A stretch of 43,625 bases of DNA from Streptomyces sp. ADI96-02 (GTDB lineage: Bacteria; Actinomycetota; Actinomycetes; Streptomycetales; Streptomycetaceae), in contig NZ_ML123034.1 of the NCBI RefSeq assembly GCF_003846185.1, positions 2,911,821-2,955,445 on the forward strand, written 5' to 3'. The position numbers and the translations under genes are program-made. Of this stretch, positions 7,985 through 15,518 are shown piece by piece (the first letter of the stretch is position 1; every line of letters begins with the position of its first letter). The notes beneath the pieces were generated by a model that was not told where the DNA came from, did no database searches, and was given only the letters and a program-made list of their open reading frames with translations.

Positions 7985-8287
7985 GTCATATCTCCTTCGG
8001 GGCAGGTACGTCGGAATCCGTCATGCACGGATGCCGCGTCGCCGCGATGATGCCCCGCCCGGAGAAAACCGGAAATACAATGAAGCTTCCACTGGTCGGA
8101 AATACCCACGCAGAAGCTTGAAGTTTTTGGGAACCACAACTGCAACCGAGACCGACAGTAGCATGCCGTAATGGTCCGCGTACGGTGAAAAATTCCAGTC
8201 TCTTCACTGCGGTAAAAACACTCCCGGCGCGGCGCATTGAACCCTCACACCGTGGCCATAGATATCGGCCCGCCCCGAGCGCAGCGT
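7985..8287 (-). other. cspA upstream region
   Basis: No gene. This stretch is less GC-rich than its surroundings, with repeats of a GTATTTCCG block and a GGAAGCTTC block (about 8060-8120). It is presumably the cspA promoter and 5' untranslated leader. No boundary can be set from sequence alone. Confidence 0.4.
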
Positions 8288-8317
8288 TGCTGTGAAGGGT
8301 GCTCACCCTTCACAGCA
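8288..8317. terminator. Perfect 13-bp hairpin between merR-like gene and cspA
   Basis: TGCTGTGAAGGGT (8288-8300), loop GCTC, ACCCTTCACAGCA (8305-8317). It is about 300 bp upstream of cspA and 190 bp downstream of the MerR-like gene. It could be a second terminator or an element at the 5' end of the cspA leader. Confidence 0.5.
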
Positions 8318-8453
8318 CGGGGATGCCGACCGTTTTGTCGGCGGCGACAGACTGGAGCTCACGGTAGCCCGAAGGGCGCCTCACGAACGGGGCGGTACGC
8401 GTCCGGGAAGCTGCCTCTGACGCCGCAGCCGAAGCCCGTCCTCAAGCTCACTT

Positions 8454-8480
8454 CCGGCAGGTGAGTCCGACACCTGCCGG
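8454..8480 (-). terminator. Terminator of the MerR-like gene
   Basis: CCGGCAGGTG (8454-8463), 7-nt loop, CACCTGCCGG (8471-8480): a perfect 10-bp stem 23 nt downstream of the stop at 8504. Confidence 0.75.
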
Positions 8481-8503
8481 TCTTCCACCGGGCGCGCGGC
8501 GCT

Positions 8504-8842
8504 TCAGCCCGAGGTCGGCATGCCGGGCGGATTGGCGTCTCGGTGGTGTTCGGCGTTGATCCGCTGGGCTTCCTCGAGTTGGTCCTCGAGGATGACGATG
8601 CGACAGGCGGCCTCGATCGGGGTACCGCCGTCGACGAGTTCGCGGGCGCGGGCGGCGATGCGGAGCTGGTAACGGGAGTAGCGGCGATGGCCGCCCGCGG
8701 AGCGCAGGGGCGTGATGAGGCGGGCTTCGCCGATGGCGCGGAGGAACCCTTGTGTGGTGTTGAGCATCTCGGCTGCCCGACCCATGGTGTAGGCGGGGTA
8801 GTCGTCGTCGTCGAGACGGCCGAACGAATCGTCTGCTGTCAT
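8504..8842 (-). CDS. MerR-like helix-turn-helix regulator
   Basis: A 112-residue DNA-binding protein. An acidic N-terminus (about 1-16) precedes a MerR-type winged helix-turn-helix at about 18-62 (YTMGRAAEMLNTTQGFLRAI, then the wing motif GGHRRYSRYQL). A helix and an acidic EDQLEEAQRINAEHH segment follow. There is no C-terminal effector domain, so it is a minimal regulator. The start ATG 8842 is chosen because CAGGAAGG lies 5 nt upstream. An upstream in-frame ATG at 8887 would fall inside a strong hairpin. It is followed by its own terminator and then cspA; control of the cold-shock group is possible but unproven. Confidence 0.88.
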   Translation of the reverse strand: MTADDSFGRLDDDDYPAYTMGRAAEMLNTTQGFLRAIGEARLITPLRSAGGHRRYSRYQLRIAARARELVDGGTPIEAACRIVILEDQLEEAQRINAEHHRDANPPGMPTSG

Positions 8843-8871
8843 CTGTACCTTCCTGTGGAACACGCGTCGGA

Positions 8872-8903
8872 GGGGCCCGGGTGCCATGTGGCACCCGGGC
8901 CCC
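8872..8903 (-). terminator. Perfect 14-bp GC hairpin in the MerR-like leader
   Basis: GGGGCCCGGGTGCC (8872-8885), loop ATGT, GGCACCCGGGCCCC (8890-8903). It lies 30 nt upstream of the MerR-like start on the same strand with no gene further upstream for over 1 kb. It is therefore either an attenuator in that gene's leader or the terminator of an unrecognised transcript. Confidence 0.6.
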
Positions 8904-10058
8904 GAAGGAACTGCTACACCATCAGCCGGCCTTGATCAGCTACGCCGGCTCTGTGTTTCCGCATACCTGCCGGGAAGAGGTCCGGGGTTGCGGGGATCGC
9001 GGTTGCTTGACCGGAGACCACCTCACTCACGATGTCCTGCGGTACCCGGGCCCAACACTTCCGCCCGGGCGATCCTGATGGCGCTCAACTCCTCCGTTCT
9101 TTCCCTCTGGACAAACCACTTCCGTACTCCTGGTGGCCTCTCACAGCGCCACTCCGGCAGCCAGCCCCGTCGCCCATCCTGCATCTGCTCTGGCTTAGAA
9201 CCCCACTGCCGAACTTCTCGGTACGCGCGCCGCAGCCTGACGCCATTTACCGAGGGACCACTCGTACTGCGGACTGCACTTGCCTTCTGCGGTTCTGCTC
9301 ACGGCAGCCCCTGAAAACGGCGGGCCACCCGGTCCGGTCGTCGGCCCCGTCGCCCTCCTGCAAGAACCCTGGCTTCGGAACTCCACCACCGCACCGACCT
9401 GCACACTGCAACTACTGAGTACTGCTGCCTGGCAGTTCATCTCTGCAAGGCCCTGCCGTCCTTCTTGCTTACGATAGAAACCATAGCCACACCGCACCTC
9501 AATGTCTACCTCAGCCAGCACAGATTTTAAGACGCTAGCGGGAAAGGCTCTCTGCCTGAGCCACCGGCGGAGCGCAGATGGGTCATCCCAGCCAAGACCC
9601 TCGCACCCGGCCACGGCCGTTACCCGCAGCCGGGCACATCCGGTCGGATCGCGGCCGGACAGGACACAGGCCCCGTTCAGACAGGACTCAGCACGGACGG
9701 CGGAGGCCAGGGTGGCTTGATGGAGACGGTGAGCGTCGACGTCTCACCTGCCTGCTCGGCGACGGCACCTGCCCTCTGGACCTGCTCACCTATCCGCCTG
9801 CCCGGACAGCATCACGGTGGCCGTCCTCGCCAGCAGCCTGCGGGCACTGCGCATGCGCACCCCGACCTGAACGGCGACACGGGAGGCTTCGACCGCCCGT
9901 GGTCAGCCGACTCGCCCGCGCCACCGTGGTGGCTCACCGGACATCCGGTGGCAAGACGTCAGCGCCGACCTCGCCCGGTGACACCGCGGCCCTGGAACAC
10001 GCCGGTAGAACATCGCGGTCGGTAGCACGGCGGATCGCCCCTCGAGAGCGGCGGCTGG
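8904..10058. other. 1.15-kb stretch without a recognisable gene
   Basis: Neither strand gives a frame that resembles a known family or has a good ribosome-binding site. The part 9070-9540 has a lower GC content and little codon-position bias, unlike every real gene in the window. It could hold decayed genes or an untranslated RNA; nothing specific can be claimed. Confidence 0.5.
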
Positions 10059-10693
10059 TCAGTAGGCGGCCAAGAGGATGGCGATGTAGTGCGCGGTGAA
10101 CGCTGCCACGGTGAGCGAGTGGAAGACCTCGTGGAAGCCGAACCAGCGGGGCGAGGGGTCGGGTCGCTGGATTGCGTAGACGACCGCGCCCGCGCTGTAG
10201 AGGAGACCGCCGGCCACGACCAGGGTGAGTGGGCTGCTCCTCCGGTGTGCAGGAAGTCGGCCAAATACCACACAGGCGCCCACCCCAGGGCCAGGTAACA
10301 CGGGGTGTACAGCCAGCGTGGCGCTCCGACCCACAGGAGCCGGAACGCGATGCCGACCAACGCGCCCGCCCACACGGTCCACAGCAGCACGGACCTGTCG
10401 TTGGGCGGCAGAAGCAACGCGGCCAGGGGGGTGCAGGTACCGGCGATGATCAGGAAAATGTTGGCGTGGTCGAGGCGTCGCAGGAGAGCCTCCCCCAGTG
10501 GCCCCAGGTACCGCGGTGGTAGATGGCGCTTGTCCCGAGCAGCAACCAGGCAGTGACCGCGTAGACGGTGCAGGCCCAGATCGCCTACGGCGTGCGAGCC
10601 AACCAGATGAGCGCGATGCCCGCGATCAACGAGGCGGGGACCATCCCCGCATGCAGCCAGCCACGCGGCCTCGGCTTGACCGGCTCCACCATG
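10059..10693 (-). pseudogene. Hemolysin III (HlyIII/YqfA-type) membrane protein, degraded
   Basis: Fragments of one HlyIII-family seven-helix membrane protein are spread over three frames in the right order. The first is KPRPRGWLHAGMVPASLIAG followed by an in-frame TAG at 10585-10587 and then AVTAWLLLGTSAIYHRG. A frame change near 10490-10502 leads to LRRLDHANIFLIIAGTCTPL and LALGWAPVWYLADFLHTGG. A second frame change near 10220-10235 leads to LTLVVAGGLLYSAGAVVYA, PDPSPRWFGFHEVFHSLTVAA and the natural end ILLAAY at 10059. At least one nonsense mutation and two frameshifts are needed to restore it, so this is a dead gene and unlikely to be sequencing error alone. Relatives are integral membrane proteins of the PAQR/HlyIII superfamily. 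Confidence 0.85.
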
Positions 10694-11094
10694 TCGACAG
10701 CCTCTCCACCAGAGCAGCGAACGGATGACCACTCTTCGCTCCATCGTCACCCTGTGCTTCGCGGGGCTGAGCGACTTCGCCGCGCTCTCCACGCCCTGAG
10801 CCGACGTGGACACCTCCGGCTCCAGCTGCATTGCGGGACACGGCTTCCCGACCTTCACCGGACTCATGAGCGTCACTGGCAATCATGCGCCCATGCTAGA
10901 AAAGCCCACCCGAAAGCCTTCAAGAGGTCCGGGAGAAAGGGCTCGTCGCCGATGCGGCACCGACGCCGCCAGACGAACCCCCCGCAACTCCGACGTCGGT
11001 TGGGCCTTCCGGAGCCGAATAGACCGACCGGCCGTGGGGAACGATCAGGGCTCCCGAACCAGCATCTCCGCTCGCCCACCCGCAAGGAGCGCCC
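10694..11094. other. Gap without a supported gene
   Basis: About 400 bp between the hemolysin III remnant and the hypothetical gene at 11095. No family-like frame, terminator or repeat was seen. Confidence 0.4.
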
Positions 11095-11649
11095 ATGCTT
11101 CCTGAAGTTCGCCCCCACCTGTCCACCCCTCTGGCCGATCAGTTGGAGCATCAGCTGGGCCCCGCTCCGGAAACCGGCCAGGTCGACGTGGAGCGCGTCG
11201 CAGGCATCGCAGTCGTCGCGGCTGCCCACTCGGGTGGCTACGCGGCAATCGGTCATCTCCTCGGACTGCTGGCCGCGCTCCCCGCCCCTACCGAGGCAGG
11301 AGAACGCTTTTGGTCGGACCTGTGGAGGTCTTCGGGAACCGCCTACCTACTGCCCGCCACTATCAAGGCCGGCGTACTCGAATCACTGACGGGCGAGGGA
11401 ACCACCCTGGCCCGACAGATTCTCTCGGCCGTCGACGAGATGACCCCGCCCCAACGCCTCGCAGCCGGAGAGGTGATCGGCCAAGCCCTCATCGAGTCGG
11501 ACCACCTGCCCGACCTCAAGACACAGGTCATCGGCGAACTATGGCTCCGCGATCTCGAACTCACCGCGTGGCACGTCCTGCACGCCGACCGCAGGTCGGA
11601 CGATCCTGTTGGGCGGAAAGCCTTCCTCAAAGCTTGGTCGAGCGTCTGA
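11095..11649 (+). CDS. Hypothetical protein
   Basis: A 184-residue soluble, mostly alpha-helical protein of no family I recognise. It is supported by a good AAGGAG 5 nt before ATG 11095, by an uninterrupted frame and by GC-rich third positions. Helical, leucine-rich blocks (IAVVAAAHSGGYAAIGHLLG, WSDLWRSSGTAYLLPATIK) suggest a repeat-like helical bundle. There is no signal peptide or membrane segment. It stands alone, with a degraded gene before it and empty sequence after it. Confidence 0.7.
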   Translation: MLPEVRPHLSTPLADQLEHQLGPAPETGQVDVERVAGIAVVAAAHSGGYAAIGHLLGLLAALPAPTEAGERFWSDLWRSSGTAYLLPATIKAGVLESLTGEGTTLARQILSAVDEMTPPQRLAAGEVIGQALIESDHLPDLKTQVIGELWLRDLELTAWHVLHADRRSDDPVGRKAFLKAWSSV

Positions 11650-12203
11650 AAACAGGCTCTAGCGCTGGACTCGGCAACGGTGTGTCTGCTGCGGATGGCC
11701 GCCACCAGTGCGGGTTCGCACAGCTGGGTCGTGAGTGAGGTGCCGCAACCCTGCGGCACACCACGAGGTGCTTCCCCTTAGAGCACTCGGCCCAGACCAC
11801 AGCGATCGCTGCGCTCCCGCACACGGCGAGGGACATGACGGCCGACAGCGACCAGCAGGCTGGTGGAACAGCGACTGGCAGCTACGGCTCAGAGGCTTCT
11901 TCCTTATGTCGGACCAGCACAGAAAGCACTCCGGCCGAACCGCCCCTCCGCAGGCCCTGAAGCCTTCCCCTTCCCGCGGAAGGCGCAGGATTCCCTGACA
12001 TAGCGTCAAGCACGCTTGTCCACCGGCTGTCCACCGGAGTAGGTGACCACTCGGTCACCAGGGCGCTCAACTGCACCAGAACTGCAGGTCAGAGCCTTGC
12101 CGAAACTCACAGGCCACAGCGCAACGAACCTGCGACCTACGTATTGGGGCGAACAGACCATAAGTGACCGATCGACCGTGATACCACGGTCACCCAAAGG
12201 GAA
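11650..12203. other. 550-bp gap before tRNA-Thr
   Basis: No supported coding frame on either strand and no clear repeat. This is the segment directly downstream of the tRNA-Thr 3' end, where integrative elements often insert. I found no second copy of the tRNA 3' end and no integrase in the window. Confidence 0.4.
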
Positions 12204-12236
12204 AACCCCAGGTCACGGGCGATGTGACCTGGGGTT
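12204..12236 (-). terminator. tRNA-Thr terminator
   Basis: AACCCCAGGTCAC / GTGACCTGGGGTT, a perfect 13-bp stem with a 7-nt loop, followed on the minus strand by TTTCCC. It ends 8 nt downstream of the tRNA 3' end. Confidence 0.8.
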
Positions 12237-12243
12237 CTTCTGA

Positions 12244-12316
12244 GCCGCCTTCGGGATTCGAACCCGAGACCTACGCATTACGAGTGCGTTGCTCTGGCCA
12301 ACTGAGCTAAGGCGGC
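12244..12316 (-). tRNA. tRNA-Thr (anticodon CGT)
   Basis: A 73-nt cloverleaf. The acceptor stem is GCCGCCT paired with AGGCGGC. The D-arm TAGCTCAGTTGG is followed by the anticodon stem ACGCA/TGCGT enclosing loop CTCGTAA with anticodon CGT (reads ACG, threonine), and by a T-arm with GGTTCGAATCC. CCA is not encoded. A perfect terminator follows. Confidence 0.97.
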
Positions 12317-12425
12317 GCGCCCTGCCGCACTATGGTGCGATCAGCAGCGACGCCAAGTCTACACAGTTTCCAGGGGTGCTCCGTACCGGGTGCTCCCGGA
12401 CTGGTTTGCGCAGGTCAGGAGCAGG

Positions 12426-13955
12426 TCACGAGCACTTCTTGCCGTCCGTGGGGGGCGTGCCCTCCAGGAGGTACCTGTTGATCGCCGTGTCGACGCAGTC
12501 ACTGCCCCGGCCGTACGCGGTGTGGCCGTCGCCGTCGTACGTGAGCAGGGTGCCCGAGGAGAGCTGGTCGGCGAGGGAGCGGGACCACTTGTACGGGGTG
12601 GCCGGGTCGCGGGTGGTGCCGACCACGACGATCGGGTCGGCGCCCTTCGCCTCGGTGCGGTGCGAGGTGCCGGTGGCCTTCGTCGGCCAGTACGCGCAGT
12701 TCAGGGATGCCCAGGCGAAGCCGCGGCCGAAGACCGGGGACGCCTTCTCGAAGCCCGGGAGGGCCTTCTCGACGGCGTCGGGGCCGTCGAACGCGGGCGG
12801 CAGGTCGAGGCAGTTCACGGCGGCGTTGGCGAACATGAGGTTCGCGTACTTCCTGTTCGGCTCGCGCTCGTAGTAGCTGTCGGCCAGCGAGAGCAGACCG
12901 GAGCCGTCGCTGCGCCGGGCTCCTGCCAGGGCCTCCCGCAGCTGCGGCCAGGCCGCCTCGTCGTACATCGCGGCGATCACCCCGGTGGTGGCCAGGGCCT
13001 CGCCCAGCGGCCGGTCGTCTCCCGTCGGGATCGGCTTGGCGTCCAGGTCGGCGAAGAGCCGCTTCAGCTCGGTCGCCGCGTCCGCCGTGGACGTCGTGCC
13101 GAGAGGGCAGTCGGGCTGCTTGACGCAGTCGGCGGCGAAGGACTGGAAGGCCCCTTCGAAGCCGGCCGTCTGGTCGCGGTTCATGTCGATCGCCTTCAGC
13201 GACGGGTCCATCGCACCGTCCAGGACGAGCCGCCCGGCCCGCGCGGGGAAGAGGTCCGCGTACGTGGCGCCGAGGAACGTCCCGTACGACGCGCCGACGT
13301 AGTGGAGCTTCCCGTCGCCGAGGAGTGCGCGCAGCACGTCCATGTCCCGGGCCGTGTCGACCGTGGAGACGTACGGAAGGATCTCGCCGGACCGCTTCTC
13401 GCAGCCCGCCGCGAACTTCCGGAACGCCTCGCTGAGCTTGTTCACCTCGGCGTCGTCGTCCGGCGTCTGGTCGACCTGGGTGTAGGCGTCCATCTCCTTG
13501 CCGGTGAGGCATGCGACCGGCTCGCTGCGCGCCACTCCGCGCGGGTCGATGGCCACCATGTCGTAGCGGGCCCGCACCTGCGCCGGGTAGCCGAGCGCCG
13601 CGTACCCCTGGAGGTAGCCGATCGCGGAACCGCCGGGGCCGCCCGGGTTCACCAGGAGCGAGCCGATCCGCTTGCCCGGGCCGGTGGCCTTCTTGCGGGA
13701 GACGGCCAGCTCGATGTCGCCGCCGTCCGGTTCGTCGTAGTCCTTGGGCGCCGTCATCGTCGTGCACTCGAAGCCCTCGACCCCGCAGTCGCGCCAGCTC
13801 AGCTTCTGCGCGTAGTACGAGCCCAGCCCCTCGGGGGCCGCGGTGCCGGTGGCCGACGCGCTGGGCGTCGAACCGCCGCTGCTGCAGCCGGAGGCGAGGA
13901 GACCGGCCGTGCCGATCCCGATGGCGAAAGTGCGGAGCAGGCGCCTGGTATCCAT
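12426..13955 (-). CDS. Secreted tripeptidyl-aminopeptidase-like alpha/beta hydrolase lipoprotein
   Basis: A 509-residue extracytoplasmic serine hydrolase of the Streptomyces SlpD/SlpE/Tap group, which removes N-terminal tripeptides or acts on similar substrates. It has a type II signal peptide with lipobox LLASGC (Cys24), an oxyanion segment NPGGPGGS, a nucleophile elbow GASYGT (Ser223), a likely Asp450 in GTTRDPATPY, and His478 in DGDGHTAYG. The C-terminal TAP-like domain ends with Cys pairs typical of secreted enzymes. I chose ATG 13955 because the basic MDTRRLLRTF start gives a proper signal peptide; a longer start at 14015 would bury it. No strong ribosome-binding site is seen. Substrate specificity cannot be read from the sequence. 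Confidence 0.92.
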   Translation of the reverse strand: MDTRRLLRTFAIGIGTAGLLASGCSSGGSTPSASATGTAAPEGLGSYYAQKLSWRDCGVEGFECTTMTAPKDYDEPDGGDIELAVSRKKATGPGKRIGSLLVNPGGPGGSAIGYLQGYAALGYPAQVRARYDMVAIDPRGVARSEPVACLTGKEMDAYTQVDQTPDDDAEVNKLSEAFRKFAAGCEKRSGEILPYVSTVDTARDMDVLRALLGDGKLHYVGASYGTFLGATYADLFPARAGRLVLDGAMDPSLKAIDMNRDQTAGFEGAFQSFAADCVKQPDCPLGTTSTADAATELKRLFADLDAKPIPTGDDRPLGEALATTGVIAAMYDEAAWPQLREALAGARRSDGSGLLSLADSYYEREPNRKYANLMFANAAVNCLDLPPAFDGPDAVEKALPGFEKASPVFGRGFAWASLNCAYWPTKATGTSHRTEAKGADPIVVVGTTRDPATPYKWSRSLADQLSSGTLLTYDGDGHTAYGRGSDCVDTAINRYLLEGTPPTDGKKCS

Positions 13956-14118
13956 CCAGCGAGCGTATCCGCCGGGTGACGAGTCGTCCGTTTCCCTGCT
14001 CATTCGGGTGAACATGTCTCGGTCGCCTCGCCCCCGCAGCTGCCCGGCCGCCCGGCACCGAGGCCCCGACCGTCCCGCGCGCCCCGGCCACTCCGGCCCG
14101 CCGGCCCCGGAGATCGTC

Positions 14119-15324
14119 TCAGCCCGCGCGCAGCGACATCGTCATGGCCTCCACCGCCAGCAGCGGCGCCACATTGCGGTCCATGGCGTCCCGGCACGCG
14201 ATCACCGCCTCGATCCTGCGCAGCGTCTGGGCCGGGGTCGAGGACTCCGCGATCCGGTCCAGGGAGTCGTGCACGTCCACATTGGCGATGGCGATCCGCG
14301 AACCGAGCTGAAGCGCCAGCACATCGCGGTAGAACCCGGTGAGCTCGGTCAGCGCCAGGTCCAGGCTGTCGCGCTGGGTACGCGTCCTGCGGCGCTTCTG
14401 CCTGTCCTCCAGCTCCTTCATCGCCCCCGCCGTGCCGCGCGGCATCCGGCCTCCGGCGACCCCGCCGAGTGCCGTCTTCAGGTCCTCCGTCTCCTTGACG
14501 TCCACCTCCTCCGCCATCTGCTTGGCGTCCTCGGTGGCCGTGTCGATCAGCTCCTGCGCGGCCTTGAGACAGCCGCCGACGTCGGCGACCCGGAGCGGCA
14601 CCTTGAGCACCGCGGCCCGCCGCGCGCGGGCCCGCTCGTCCGTGGCGAGGCGACGGGCCCGGCCGATGTGCCCCTGGGTGGCGCGAGCCGCGGAGTGCGC
14701 CCGCTCCGCATCGACGCCGTCGCGCCGGATGAGCACGTCGGCGACGGCCTCCACCGGAGGCGTACGCAGGATCAGGTGGCGGCAGCGGGAGCGGATCGTC
14801 GGCAGCACGTCCTCCAGCGAGGGTGCGCACAGCAGCCACACCGTGCGCGGCGCGGGTTCCTCGACGGCCTTCAGCAGCACGTTGCCCGCGCCTTCGGTGA
14901 GACGGTCGGCGTCCTCCATGACGATCACCTGCCACCGGCCGACCGCCGGCGAGAGCTGGGCGCGACGGACCAGGTCCCGGGTCTCCTTCACGCCGATGGA
15001 GAGCAGATCCGTGCGAATCACCTGCACGTCGGCGTGCGTACCGATCAGGCTGGTGTGGCAGCCGTCGCAGAAGCCGCAGCCGGGAGCGCCGCCCAGGGCC
15101 CGGTCCGGGCTGGTGCACTGGAGCGCTGCGGCGAAGGCGCACGCCGCCGTGGACCGGCCGGAACCGGGCGGTCCGGTGAACAGCCAGGCGTGGGTCATCT
15201 TCGAGCCCGGCGGCACCGGCTTCCCCTCGGAGACCGCGGTGACCAGCGCGTCGGCGTCCTTCGCCGCGGCGGCCAGCTGCTCCTGCACGCGGTCCTGTCC
15301 GACGAGGTCGTCCCATACGGTCAT
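14119..15324 (-). CDS. holB: DNA polymerase III delta-prime subunit
   Basis: A 401-residue clamp-loader subunit that helps load the beta clamp during replication. The order is MTVWDDLVGQDRVQEQL, a P-loop-like GPPGSGRS (52-58; the P-loop lysine is arginine, as expected for a non-hydrolysing delta-prime), a zinc-binding cluster with CGFCDGC, DADRLTEGAGNVLLKAVEEP (the Walker B/sensor region), and a sensor 1-like IRSRCRHL. The C-terminal part holds actinobacteria-type additions rich in Arg/Lys (EDRQKRRRTRTQRD) before the collar domain. It lies just downstream of the thymidylate-kinase fusion, separated by a 19-bp terminator stem, and upstream of the peptidase gene. Confidence 0.93.
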   Translation of the reverse strand: MTVWDDLVGQDRVQEQLAAAAKDADALVTAVSEGKPVPPGSKMTHAWLFTGPPGSGRSTAACAFAAALQCTSPDRALGGAPGCGFCDGCHTSLIGTHADVQVIRTDLLSIGVKETRDLVRRAQLSPAVGRWQVIVMEDADRLTEGAGNVLLKAVEEPAPRTVWLLCAPSLEDVLPTIRSRCRHLILRTPPVEAVADVLIRRDGVDAERAHSAARATQGHIGRARRLATDERARARRAAVLKVPLRVADVGGCLKAAQELIDTATEDAKQMAEEVDVKETEDLKTALGGVAGGRMPRGTAGAMKELEDRQKRRRTRTQRDSLDLALTELTGFYRDVLALQLGSRIAIANVDVHDSLDRIAESSTPAQTLRRIEAVIACRDAMDRNVAPLLAVEAMTMSLRAG

Positions 15325-15457
15325 GGGTCACCGCCCTTTCCGATGGTGTCGTGCGGTACGGCGAGCGACGGCAGCGGAGGCACGCCGCCGGGGTGTCGGT
15401 GTCGATGTCCATTGTGAAGGACGCCTCTGACAATCCCGCGCGCTCACCCGACAGTCG

Positions 15458-15501
15458 CAGTCCCGCCCGCTCACCCAGGGAGGGGTGAACGGGCGGGACT
15501 G
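15458..15501 (-). terminator. Terminator after the thymidylate-kinase fusion
   Basis: A 19-bp stem with a single mismatch, beginning CAGTCCCGCCCG and ending CGGGCGGGACTG, with a 6-nt loop. It starts 18 nt downstream of the gene that ends at 15519. Confidence 0.85.
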
Positions 15502-15518
15502 TCGGAGTGCGGAACGGG

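Noticed and set aside
9195..9614. 139-codon minus-strand frame in the empty region
   Set aside because: No recognisable domain, no good ribosome-binding site and poor codon-position bias.
12390..13979. Plus-strand open frame opposite the peptidase lipoprotein
   Set aside because: Antisense of a gene with signal peptide and catalytic triad; low-complexity composition.
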